Below, one piece after another: positions 19,095 through 26,354 of a stretch of 52,307 bases of DNA. The notes under the pieces are model-generated. The model searched no databases. It was not told the DNA's origin and was given only the letters and a program-made list of their open reading frames with translations. Each line of letters starts with the position of its first letter. The stretch's first letter is position 1. Origin of the DNA: an uncultured Methylococcaceae bacterium (lineage in GTDB: Bacteria; Pseudomonadota; Gammaproteobacteria; Methylococcales; Methylomonadaceae); assembly GCA_903945605.1 (NCBI GenBank), contig CAJAWH010000061.1, positions 1 through 52,307 of the forward strand, read 5' to 3'. Position numbers and translations under genes: made by a program.

Positions 19095-19955
19095 ATGGCG
19101 CGCTACCTCGACCCCAAGAACGACCTGGTGTTCAAGAAAATCTTTGGCGGGCATCCTCTGCTGCTGATGGATTTTCTGAACGCCCTGCTGCCCCTGCCCG
19201 ATGACGGGCTGATCGTCAGCCTCAGCTACCTGCCGCCGGAACAGATACCCGTATTGCCGCCGGAGAACCGGCGCGGCATTGTGGATGTCAAGTGCACCGA
19301 CCAGCGCGGGCGCGTGTTCATCGTCGAGATGCAGATGTACTGGACGCCTTCGTTTTTCAACCGGATGCTGTTCAACGCCAGCCAGGCCTTTGTCATGCAA
19401 CTTGACCCGGGCGAGGAATACAAGCTGTTGCAGCCCGTTTATGCCTTGGGCATCATCAACGCCGTCTTCGAGCAGAGCGACGACTGGTATCACCATTACA
19501 AGATCGTCAACATCGAAAAAAGCCACCGCACCATCGACGGCCTGCAGTTCGTCTTCATCGAACTGCCCAAGTTCAGGGCGGAGACCGCCACCGCTAAAAA
19601 GGTGCGGGCACTGTGGCTCAGGTTTCTGAATGAGGTCAAGGGGGAGCTTGAGCCTCCCGCCGAACTGCTGGGCCACCCGCCCATCCACGAGGCCATGACC
19701 CTCAGCAGGGAAGCCGCGTTCACCCGTGCCGAACTCGCCGCCTACCAGTCCGTGATGATGGCCATCAGCAACGAAAAGTCCATCGTCACCGACTCCATTG
19801 AGCTGGGCATTGAAAAGGGCATTGAGATCGGCCGGCAAAACGAAAAATTGGCGATAGCCAAAAACCTGCTGGCGGTGATGGATAATGCCACCATTGCCAA
19901 TCTGACCGGACTACCGCCGGAAACGGTGCAAAAACTCAGGGGCAACGTAGTGTAG
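19095..19955 (+). CDS. Rpn/PD-(D/E)XK nuclease family transposase-like protein
   Basis: A 286-residue protein of the Rpn (recombination-promoting nuclease, formerly transposase_31) group. The N-terminus YLDPKNDLVFKKIFGGHP is the family hallmark. The nuclease core has D64 in IVDVKCTD and E78-x-Q80 in FIVEMQ. The tail carries the usual charged repeat GIEKGIEIGRQNEK. Its codons are clearly more GC-rich than the flanking genes, consistent with recent transfer. No terminal inverted repeats or target duplication were seen, so this is a stand-alone gene rather than a complete mobile element. Known Rpn proteins cut DNA and some act in phage defence; its role here is unproven. Confidence 0.85.
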   Translation: MARYLDPKNDLVFKKIFGGHPLLLMDFLNALLPLPDDGLIVSLSYLPPEQIPVLPPENRRGIVDVKCTDQRGRVFIVEMQMYWTPSFFNRMLFNASQAFVMQLDPGEEYKLLQPVYALGIINAVFEQSDDWYHHYKIVNIEKSHRTIDGLQFVFIELPKFRAETATAKKVRALWLRFLNEVKGELEPPAELLGHPPIHEAMTLSREAAFTRAELAAYQSVMMAISNEKSIVTDSIELGIEKGIEIGRQNEKLAIAKNLLAVMDNATIANLTGLPPETVQKLRGNVV

Positions 19956-20014
19956 TGCCACAGCCTGATGGACACTGAATTATTGCACCACAAAAATCAT
20001 TTAATTAAGCCATT

Positions 20015-21901
20015 ATGCCCGCCACCCCACAAAACCACCCTGATAGCTACCAAGAAACCTTAGCCCAGTTATTGGCTGATATACTGCATCTACGCAAAGA
20101 AATCACCAAGGACGCACAGCAACGGCTAACCAAATACCAACCCCATTACCACTCCGGCGCATTCAGCAAAAGTGCTGTTAATCTGGCACATTATCTGGCA
20201 TTAAGGCAATTCGACCTGCGCCATTTGCAAGACCGCCTAGCGCAAGCGGGCCTATCGTCATTAGGACGGGCGGAAGCTTCGGTATTGTCAACCTTGGATG
20301 CCGTAATTGAGTTGCTGAAACGGGCGACCGACAAAAACTACCCAACCGACCAGCCCATCAGCCATCCATCCGGTTTTACCCGTGGCCTGCAATTGCTGGA
20401 ACAGCACAGCATTGAACTGTTCGGGCCTTTTCACGGACATGGCAAAGTGCATGTGATGGTCACATTGGCCAGCGAAGCCGCTTGGGATTATGATTTGGTT
20501 TTAGCTTTGATGGATAAAGGCATGACCTGCGCGAGGATTAATTGCGCCCATGATGATGCTTCCCTTTGGTTAGGCATGATCAGCAATATCCGCCGTGCGG
20601 AAACCGAAACCGGTAAAATTTGCCGGATATTAATGGACTTGGCAGGACATAAAATCCGTACCGGCGCGTTGGCGGTGGGCTTGCCCGTCCATCATCTCAA
20701 AGTGCAAAAAGATGTCCAAGGCAATATCGTGGCTAAGGCCTTCATGCGCTTGTCTGTAAGCGAGCCGCCTGCCGAAACAACTCAAGCATTCGCCCTGTTT
20801 TGTGCACCGATACCCAACGCGCTGCACCAACAACTCAGCCCGGGCTGCCGTCTGGCCTTTACCGACGCACGTGGCAAGCAACGGCAACTGCTGATTGAAC
20901 AAGCCCTTTCCGAACAAGAATGGCTGGTCAGTTGCACCCACAGCAGTTACTTGGCATCGGGCTGCAAGCTGACTTTGTTAGCTACTGGCAACAAAGCCCA
21001 CGCAAACGGGCAATATTACAAATTGGGCGAATTTTCCGGCAAGCCTCTGACTATCCGCCTGTCCAAAAATGATTTGCTGCTACTGACTGAAAATAATGTA
21101 TTAGGCCAACCAGCAGAACACGATGACCAAGGCAATTTGCTTAAACCTGCCCAAATTGGCTGCACCTTATCCTCGTTCAGTAGCAAACTGGCCATTGGCC
21201 AGCCGGTGTGGATTGATGATGGCAAATTGGGAGCTGTGGTGGAAGCCGTCACCGCACAAGGCGCGTTGTTGAGAATCAACCAAGCGCGTAGCGGTGGCGT
21301 AACACTGCACAGTGACAAGGGCATCAATTTTCCTGACACACAGCTAGGCTTGTCGCCATTGAGCGACAAAGATTTGCAAGATTTGGATTTTGCCTGCATC
21401 CATGCCGACTTGATCGGTTTTTCATTCGTGGAAACCTTGGCTGATATGAACTACCTGATGGCTGAACTGGCCAAACGGAATGCCGCCGATTTGCCGATTA
21501 TCGCCAAAATAGAAACCAATTTGGCGGTTAAAAACCTGCCGGATATTATTCTGGGCACCTTGGGACGGCATAGCTTAGGGGTGATGATTGCACGGGGCGA
21601 TTTGGCCGTGGAATTGGGCAGTGCCCGATTGGCGGAAATCCAAGAAGAAATGCTGTGGCTATGCGAAGCGGCGCACGTGCCGGTGATTTGGGCAACGCAG
21701 GTGTTGGAATCGATTGCCAAAAAAGGCGTGCGTTCCCGGCCGGAATTCACCGATGCCGCTATGGCGGTCAGGGCGGAATGTGTGATGCTCAACAAAGGCC
21801 CCTATATTCTGGATGCCATTGAAGCGTTGGTCAATGTCATGGTCAGGATGCAAGAACACCAACGCAAAAAGTTTTCACGGTTGCGTGCCTTGCATTGGTA
21901 G
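20015..21901 (+). CDS. Divergent pyruvate-kinase-family protein
   Basis: A 628-residue protein that contains a pyruvate kinase barrel but differs in architecture. Matching motifs: MTCARINCAHDDAS near residue 171 (NFSH of PK is NCAH here), LAGHKIRTG near 208, IIAKIETNLAVKNLPDII near 494, VMIARGDLAVELG near 522 and VIWATQVLESIAKKG near 555. About 130 extra N-terminal residues precede the barrel and a long B-domain-like insert lies between 220 and 450. The MLSGETA block is MLNKGPY, and the chain ends soon after, so the allosteric C-terminal domain is missing. Similar long PK-like proteins occur in plants and some bacteria. Whether it makes pyruvate from PEP is uncertain. Confidence 0.7.
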   Translation: MPATPQNHPDSYQETLAQLLADILHLRKEITKDAQQRLTKYQPHYHSGAFSKSAVNLAHYLALRQFDLRHLQDRLAQAGLSSLGRAEASVLSTLDAVIELLKRATDKNYPTDQPISHPSGFTRGLQLLEQHSIELFGPFHGHGKVHVMVTLASEAAWDYDLVLALMDKGMTCARINCAHDDASLWLGMISNIRRAETETGKICRILMDLAGHKIRTGALAVGLPVHHLKVQKDVQGNIVAKAFMRLSVSEPPAETTQAFALFCAPIPNALHQQLSPGCRLAFTDARGKQRQLLIEQALSEQEWLVSCTHSSYLASGCKLTLLATGNKAHANGQYYKLGEFSGKPLTIRLSKNDLLLLTENNVLGQPAEHDDQGNLLKPAQIGCTLSSFSSKLAIGQPVWIDDGKLGAVVEAVTAQGALLRINQARSGGVTLHSDKGINFPDTQLGLSPLSDKDLQDLDFACIHADLIGFSFVETLADMNYLMAELAKRNAADLPIIAKIETNLAVKNLPDIILGTLGRHSLGVMIARGDLAVELGSARLAEIQEEMLWLCEAAHVPVIWATQVLESIAKKGVRSRPEFTDAAMAVRAECVMLNKGPYILDAIEALVNVMVRMQEHQRKKFSRLRALHW

Positions 21902-21945
21902 GTATGAATAGCCATTATTAGCAAGGTAATCTTCAATGCACCCCC

Positions 21946-22698
21946 CTAAGACTTGACCATCCCCCAAAGGCAACCGCCACTTTCTTTGGCAATCGCCGCC
22001 AAACGCTGTTCGTGCAAGGCCAGTTCTTCCTCAGTACAACGGATAATTTTAAGCGGCGGGCGGTCTGTGGGCAAGGATACGGTCTGGTTGGTCTGTTGTT
22101 GCGCGGCTTGCGACTCGCCGTCATTGGTATCCAGCAAGGAGGCTTGCCCGCCGGTCATTAACAAAAACACATCCGCCAGAATTTCTGCGTCCAATAACGC
22201 GCCATGCAGTTCGCGATGACTATTGTCAATGTTGTAGCGTTTGCATAAGGCATCTAAGCTATTGCGCTGCCCCGGGTGTTTTTTTCTGGCATAAGCCAAA
22301 CTGTCAAACACCGTGCTGTAATCGCTTACTTTGCCTAAGGGCACTGTGCCTGCTTGCCCCGACAACAGCGCCAGTTCATGATTGATGAAACCCACGTCGA
22401 ATGGGGCATTATGGATGACCAGTTCGGCCCCTTCGATGAAGACCAGAAAGTCTTGCACAATGTCGGCAAAAGACGGCTTGTCCTGTAAGAATGCGCTGGT
22501 GATGCCATGCACCGCCACCGCGCCTTCGTCGATGGCGCGGTCGGGGTTTAGGTAGCTATGGAAGCGTTTGCCGGTGAGCCGACGCTTGACCAATTCCACA
22601 CAGCCTATTTCAATAATGCGGTGGCCTTCTTGCGGGTTTAGGCCGGTGGTTTCGGTGTCCAGCACTACAATCCGGTTTGCCAAGGTTGGTTTGTCCAA
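21946..22698 (-). CDS. dnaQ: DNA polymerase III epsilon subunit (proofreading exonuclease)
   Basis: A 250-residue DEDDh 3'-5' exonuclease that proofreads for the replicative polymerase. ExoI motif VLDTETTGLN is near residue 12, ExoII HNAPFDVGFINHEL near 97 and ExoIII HGALLDAEILADV near 160. The C-terminal tail probably binds the alpha subunit. The likely start is TTG at 22698, because AGGAG lies 7 nt upstream; the frame continues upstream to an ATG at 22746 but that adds an unrelated hydrophobic peptide. It is convergent with the pyruvate-kinase-like gene. rnhA, its usual neighbour, is absent. Confidence 0.93.
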   Translation of the reverse strand: MDKPTLANRIVVLDTETTGLNPQEGHRIIEIGCVELVKRRLTGKRFHSYLNPDRAIDEGAVAVHGITSAFLQDKPSFADIVQDFLVFIEGAELVIHNAPFDVGFINHELALLSGQAGTVPLGKVSDYSTVFDSLAYARKKHPGQRNSLDALCKRYNIDNSHRELHGALLDAEILADVFLLMTGGQASLLDTNDGESQAAQQQTNQTVSLPTDRPPLKIIRCTEEELALHEQRLAAIAKESGGCLWGMVKS

Positions 22699-22751
22699 GC
22701 AATTGCTCCTTAATGGAAGAAATGAAAGAATGGGTAGGGCATTCAAAGCGC

Positions 22752-22817
22752 GTTGGCTGAGCAGAATCGAAGCCCTGCGACCAAATCTGATTCCAATTCC
22801 CTTCGGCTACGCTCAGG
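22752..22817. repeat. BIME-like composite repeat, copy 1
   Basis: The segment opens with GTTGGCTGAGC and closes with CCCTTCGGCTACGCTCAGG, so the two ends are inverted relative to each other. The same opening and closing blocks occur at 51679-51764. It occupies the space between divergent dnaQ and thiD. The closing 19-mer is identical in both copies. Confidence 0.6.
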
Positions 22818-22936
22818 TAACATACCGCGGCACGCCTACAAAGAGACTATTTGAAAAATTCGGGTTGAATCGATCCGGCCTGTCAGTGACAATGTGCCTT
22901 TAACCTAAAAAACCTTAACCCAATGATACCCCAACT

Positions 22937-23725
22937 ATGACCCCACCACGCCCCACTGTGCTTTGTTTTTCAGGTCACGACCCTAGCGGCGGCGCAGGTG
23001 TGCAAGCAGATATTGAGACCTTGGCCAGTCACCGCTGCCATGCTGCCAGCGTAATCACCGCCCTGACCGAGCAGGACAGCAAAAATGTCAAAAAACTGCT
23101 GCCGCAAAGCCCCGAAGACATTATCAGCCAAGCGCGAACCCTGTTGGCGGATATGCCTGTAAAAGCCTTTAAGATTGGCCTGATAGGCCACCCTGAAACC
23201 GCCCGGGCCATCCATGGCATTGTACGCGAATATGCCAAAATTCCGCTGGTGCTAGACCCCATTTTGGCGGCGGGCGGTGGTGCGGCACTGGCCAATAAGC
23301 AATTGATTGATGCCATAGTTGAATTACTGCTGCCCTGCACCACGGTACTGACCCCTAACAGTGAAGAGGCTCGCCGTTTGACCGGAAAAACCCATTTGCA
23401 CGATTGCGGTTTAGCCTTGCTGGCACAAGGCTGCCGTTATGTACTGATCACCGGCACCCATGAACACACTGATACGGTCAAGCATTTGTTGTTCCATGAC
23501 AACCGCCTGTGGGAAACCTACCATTGGCAACGTCTGGCAGGCAGTTACCACGGTTCGGGCTGCACCTTGGCAGCCGCCATTGCAAGCTTGTTGGCACACG
23601 GCTTAGACCCCGTACAAGCCATTCAGGAAGCGCAAGAATACACCTGGAATGCCTTAAACCATGCCTACTTGCCCGGCAGCGGGCAACTTAACCCGAACCG
23701 CTTATTTTGGATGGAAGATGAATGA
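22937..23725 (+). CDS. thiD: Hydroxymethylpyrimidine (phosphate) kinase
   Basis: A 262-residue ribokinase-fold kinase that makes HMP-pyrophosphate for thiamine synthesis. Visible blocks: SGHDPSGGAGVQADIETL near residue 12, KIGLIG near 78, VLDPILAAGGG near 102, LTPNSEEARRLTG near 137 and SYHGSGCTLAAAIAS near 206, which includes the catalytic GSGCTLA segment. Its stop overlaps the thiE start as ATGA. No TPP riboswitch is visible upstream. Confidence 0.95.
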   Translation: MTPPRPTVLCFSGHDPSGGAGVQADIETLASHRCHAASVITALTEQDSKNVKKLLPQSPEDIISQARTLLADMPVKAFKIGLIGHPETARAIHGIVREYAKIPLVLDPILAAGGGAALANKQLIDAIVELLLPCTTVLTPNSEEARRLTGKTHLHDCGLALLAQGCRYVLITGTHEHTDTVKHLLFHDNRLWETYHWQRLAGSYHGSGCTLAAAIASLLAHGLDPVQAIQEAQEYTWNALNHAYLPGSGQLNPNRLFWMEDE

Positions 23726-24363
23726 CCCCTAAGTTTAGTTTTCCGGCACGAGGGCTGTATGCCATTACCCAAACCGATAACCGGACGCTAGATGATATTG
23801 TAGCGGATGTAGAAGCAGTATTGCGCGGCGGTGCGCTGGTGGTGCAATACCGCGATAAAAACCCACACGACGCGGAAGCATTGGCTCGCCGTTTGGCGGT
23901 GCTGTGCCATAACTATAACGTGCCGCTGCTAATTAATGATAATGCCGAATTGGCCGACAAAGTGGGTGCTGATGGCGTCCATCTGGGCAAAGATGATGGC
24001 GGCATCGAACAAGCCCGAGCTTTGCTGGGGCCACACGCCATTATTGGCATCTCCTGTTACAACAGCCTTGAGCGCGCCTTGCTGGCACAATCACAAGGGG
24101 CCAGTTATGTGGCGTTTGGGCGGTTTTTCCCCTCCCATTCCAAGCCTTTGGCTGCACCCGCGCAATTGGAGACGTTACGGCAAGCCAAGGCGGTTATTAA
24201 TCTGCCTATTGTTGCCATTGGTGGCATTTTGCCGGATAACGGGGCGACTTTGCTGACTGCCGGTGCGGATGTGTTGGGGGTGATTGGCGGGCTGTTCGAC
24301 AACAGTTTACCCACACAATGCCCCGAGCAATCAGCCTTGGCCTTTAAACCGTTGTTTCTATGA
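23722..24363 (+). CDS. thiE: Thiamine phosphate synthase
   Basis: A 213-residue TIM-barrel enzyme that joins HMP-PP and thiazole phosphate. Blocks: GLYAITQTDN at the start, VQYRDKNPHD near 40, LLINDNAELADKVGADGVHLGK (Mg2+/pyrophosphate binding) near 72, IIGISCYNSLERA near 112, YVAFGRFFPSHSKP near 133 and AIGGILPDNG near 171. It begins inside the thiD stop and its own stop overlaps the next gene by the same ATGA arrangement, so three genes are translationally coupled. Confidence 0.96.
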   Translation: MTPKFSFPARGLYAITQTDNRTLDDIVADVEAVLRGGALVVQYRDKNPHDAEALARRLAVLCHNYNVPLLINDNAELADKVGADGVHLGKDDGGIEQARALLGPHAIIGISCYNSLERALLAQSQGASYVAFGRFFPSHSKPLAAPAQLETLRQAKAVINLPIVAIGGILPDNGATLLTAGADVLGVIGGLFDNSLPTQCPEQSALAFKPLFL

Positions 24364-24707
24364 AAGGGCTGTTATTATTGGCTTTGGTGCTGATGCTGTC
24401 CGCTTGTACGGCTGACTATGCAGTGCAACCTGAACCCGCCAAACTTGACGGCAAGCAACTGGCCTTTAGCCGCAACAAAGGCAATTGCTTGGCTTGCCAT
24501 GTAATTGCTGATGGTGAATCACCCGGCAACATTGGCCCGCCGTTACAATCGCTGGCTAGCCGGTTTGACAATAAACAGCAATTGCGTCAGCAAATTTGGG
24601 ATGCACGGCAATTTAACCCAGAAACCAGTATGCCGCCGTTTGGCACTAACCACATTCTCAGCCCCACGGAAATTGATGCGGTGGTTGATTATCTTTGGGG
24701 CTTGTAA
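24360..24707 (+). CDS. SoxX-like monohaem cytochrome c lipoprotein
   Basis: A 115-residue exported c-type cytochrome. The signal peptide ends in a lipobox, LSAC, so the protein is probably lipid-anchored. The haem motif is CLACH near residue 43. The distal region IWDARQFNPETSMPPFG, with the Met axial ligand, matches SoxX of the thiosulphate-oxidising Sox system, and the length fits. There is no soxA or other sox gene in the window. It is coupled to thiE by an ATGA overlap, an odd partner. It might serve sulphur oxidation with genes elsewhere, or simply carry electrons. Confidence 0.85.
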   Translation: MKGLLLLALVLMLSACTADYAVQPEPAKLDGKQLAFSRNKGNCLACHVIADGESPGNIGPPLQSLASRFDNKQQLRQQIWDARQFNPETSMPPFGTNHILSPTEIDAVVDYLWGL

Positions 24708-24756
24708 TTCAACTTAATATATTTTTAACTGGGAACAGGGCAAAAAAACCGCTTCA

Positions 24757-25347
24757 TTAATCGCCACAGTGGCTTTCTATCAGGCAATTGACCATTTCTT
24801 TTATGTCAATTGGGCAAGGCTGTCTCATCACTTGGGCAATTGCCCCTACTCCTTCCAACAATACCAGAAGCTTATAGGCCAAGCCATGCGGATCGCGCAC
24901 CGGCAATCCGCAAGCCAATGCTTGAAAAACTGATAATTCCCAAGCCTTGAACACTCGGCAAGCATGTTCAATATTGACATCTTTTCCGACAAACTCCCCC
25001 ATAGCGTTTACTGCCAAACAACCATGAAATTGCGGGTTCAGAAACCAATTACTTGCATCTTCAAAAATTGCCATGATTTTTTCATTGCTGTTTAGGTCAC
25101 TTCGGGCCAGCAAGCCTTGTAACTTAGCTTCGTAATCCGATCTGTAATGTTCCAATACGGCTACAATCAAATCATTTTTAGTCGGAAAATACACATACAT
25201 GGTTCGTTTAGATACATGGGCATGCTGCATGATCAAATCCACACCCGTCGCATAAAAACCATTATCTTTAAACAGCTTAAATGCCGCCAAAATAATTTGT
25301 GCACGTTTTTGGAGTTTTTTGGGTTCAGTTGGTATCGCTTGCTTCAT
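24757..25347 (-). CDS. TetR-family transcriptional regulator
   Basis: A 196-residue regulator. The N-terminal helix-turn-helix spans about residues 10-56, with ILAAFKLFKDNGFYATGVD and then HVSKRTMYVYFPTKNDLI as the recognition region. The C-terminal ligand domain has no recognisable substrate signature. The gene is divergent from an AhpD-like gene, with three 18-bp palindromes in the 150-bp space between. By general TetR behaviour it probably represses both genes until a ligand binds. Which small molecule it senses is unknown; a reactive or electrophilic compound is plausible given the target. Confidence 0.9.
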   Translation of the reverse strand: MKQAIPTEPKKLQKRAQIILAAFKLFKDNGFYATGVDLIMQHAHVSKRTMYVYFPTKNDLIVAVLEHYRSDYEAKLQGLLARSDLNSNEKIMAIFEDASNWFLNPQFHGCLAVNAMGEFVGKDVNIEHACRVFKAWELSVFQALACGLPVRDPHGLAYKLLVLLEGVGAIAQVMRQPCPIDIKEMVNCLIESHCGD

Positions 25348-25398
25348 ACATCACATTAACGGTTGGAGTACGTTTAGATTATCAGATACTGGAAAAAT

Positions 25399-25416
25399 GT
25401 AAACTAATCGGTATAC
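25399..25416. promoter_or_regulatory. TetR operator 1 (proposed)
   Basis: GTAAACTAATCGGTATAC is an 18-bp imperfect palindrome. Related sites start 33 and 63 bp further on. It lies 52 bp from the TetR start, suited to autoregulation. Confidence 0.65.
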
Positions 25417-25423
25417 AAACATC

Positions 25424-25451
25424 TTGACAAGATAAACCGATCGGTATACAT
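25424..25451 (+). promoter_or_regulatory. Promoter of the AhpD-like gene, overlapping a divergent -35
   Basis: A consensus TTGACA (25424-25429) is followed after 16-17 bp by ATACAT/TACATT. The reverse strand reads TTGTCA one base offset, a plausible -35 for the TetR gene with TTAGTT 17 bp on. Operator 2 lies between -35 and -10, which would give direct steric repression. Confidence 0.55.
25432..25449. promoter_or_regulatory. TetR operator 2 (proposed)
   Basis: ATAAACCGATCGGTATAC contains the perfect core ACCGATCGGT and shares the layout of operators 1 and 3. It sits inside the promoter spacer. Confidence 0.65.
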
Positions 25452-25461
25452 TTAGCCTAAA

Positions 25462-25479
25462 GTAAACAATTCGGTTTAC
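25462..25479. promoter_or_regulatory. TetR operator 3 (proposed)
   Basis: GTAAACAATTCGGTTTAC has GTAAAC/GTTTAC as perfect outer arms. The three sites share the pattern (G/A)TAAACNNATCGGT(A/T)TAC with small deviations and are spaced about three helical turns apart, on nearly one face of the DNA. Confidence 0.65.
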
Positions 25480-25497
25480 TCGTTTAACGCACTTTTA

Positions 25498-26046
25498 ATG
25501 GAAACCATCATGCAACGAATCAAAGCAATCACATCTACAGAAGGCAAAGCCAAAGACTTGTTAGAAGGTGTCAAAAAAGCCATGGGGTCAACCCCGAACA
25601 TTTTCACCACCTTTGCTAACGCCCCTGCCGCATTGGAAGGCTATATCAATTTCGATACAGCGTTAAGCGGGGGTGTGCTTGACAAAAGGCTCAGAGAACA
25701 GCTTGCTGTGACAGTGGCAGGTTTCAACGGCTGCAATTACTGCGCGTCTGCCCACATTTTCTTGGGCGGCAAAGCTGGTGTGGATAAAGATGAGTTGGTA
25801 GCCAATAGCAAAGGCCATTCTAGTGACTACAAAACCCAATCGGCCATCACGTTTGCCCATGCTTTGTTGGTAAAGCGTGGTAAAGTCAACGATGAGGATT
25901 TCGATAAGGTGCGTGCCGCCGGTTTTACTGATGAAGAAATCGTAGAAATTCTAGCCCATGTGGCTTTGAACACTTTCACCAATTATTTTAACGAAACAGC
26001 CTTAACTGCCATTGACTTTCCTGTTGTTGATTTAAAAACACTTTAG
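25498..26046 (+). CDS. AhpD-like carboxymuconolactone decarboxylase-family protein
   Basis: A 182-residue all-helical protein of the CMD/AhpD superfamily. The redox centre GCNYCASAH (CxxCxxxH) sits near residue 78, as in AhpD-type alkylhydroperoxidases, and REQLAVTVAGFNGCNYC is the usual lead-in. It would reduce peroxides or related reactive compounds in the cytosol. Two starts are possible: ATG at 25498 or ATG at 25510; GGAA lies at a good distance from the second, which gives MQRIKAITSTEG. It is controlled from a divergent region with a TetR gene and three palindromes, and is followed by a strong terminator, so it is a single-gene unit. Confidence 0.88.
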   Translation: METIMQRIKAITSTEGKAKDLLEGVKKAMGSTPNIFTTFANAPAALEGYINFDTALSGGVLDKRLREQLAVTVAGFNGCNYCASAHIFLGGKAGVDKDELVANSKGHSSDYKTQSAITFAHALLVKRGKVNDEDFDKVRAAGFTDEEIVEILAHVALNTFTNYFNETALTAIDFPVVDLKTL

Positions 26047-26110
26047 TTGTCATAGTCTGTGTTGTAGGGCTTTCAACACCAGAGCAAATATAATTAATAA
26101 ATAGATAAGA

Positions 26111-26147
26111 GGGCGATACCTGATGAAAATCAGGCATCGCCCTTTTT
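26111..26147 (+). terminator. Intrinsic terminator of the AhpD-like gene
   Basis: A 14-bp stem with one A-C mismatch and a GAAA tetraloop: GGGCGATaCCTGAT, GAAA, ATCAGGcATCGCCC, followed by TTTTT. This is a textbook Rho-independent terminator about 65 nt after the stop. Confidence 0.9.
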
Positions 26148-26267
26148 GCTTAATGCTTTTTATGGAGCAGTGAACATTAAGGTCAAATCCGCACCACCCA
26201 CAGCACGCATTACCATCAAAACCGCAATCTGCCCGTTAAGTGGTAGCATATACCTTGGCATTTTGCT

Positions 26268-26285
26268 TGCCAATTGCAATTGGCA
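26268..26285. promoter_or_regulatory. Perfect 18-bp palindrome upstream of the carboxylesterase
   Basis: TGCCAATTGCAATTGGCA is fully self-complementary. It lies 70-87 bp before the carboxylesterase start, flanked by ATATAC and GTATAT that also face each other. The symmetry and position suggest an operator for an unidentified dimeric regulator. The 308-base space 26047-26354 otherwise holds only the terminator of the previous gene. Confidence 0.5.
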
Positions 26286-26354
26286 TTGCATAGTATATAG
26301 CCATCAGGCTAATAGCCCGTTTTAACCAAACTTTCACGGAAACTATGGAAACTT

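Noticed and set aside
19092-19838. 248-codon frame antisense to the Rpn-type gene
   Set aside because: The plus frame has recognisable nuclease motifs; the antisense frame is open because of the high GC content.
22818-22936. TPP riboswitch before thiD
   Set aside because: The conserved CTGAGA and ACCTGATCTGGATAATGCCAGCGTAGGGA-type elements are absent; no thi-box-like fold was seen.
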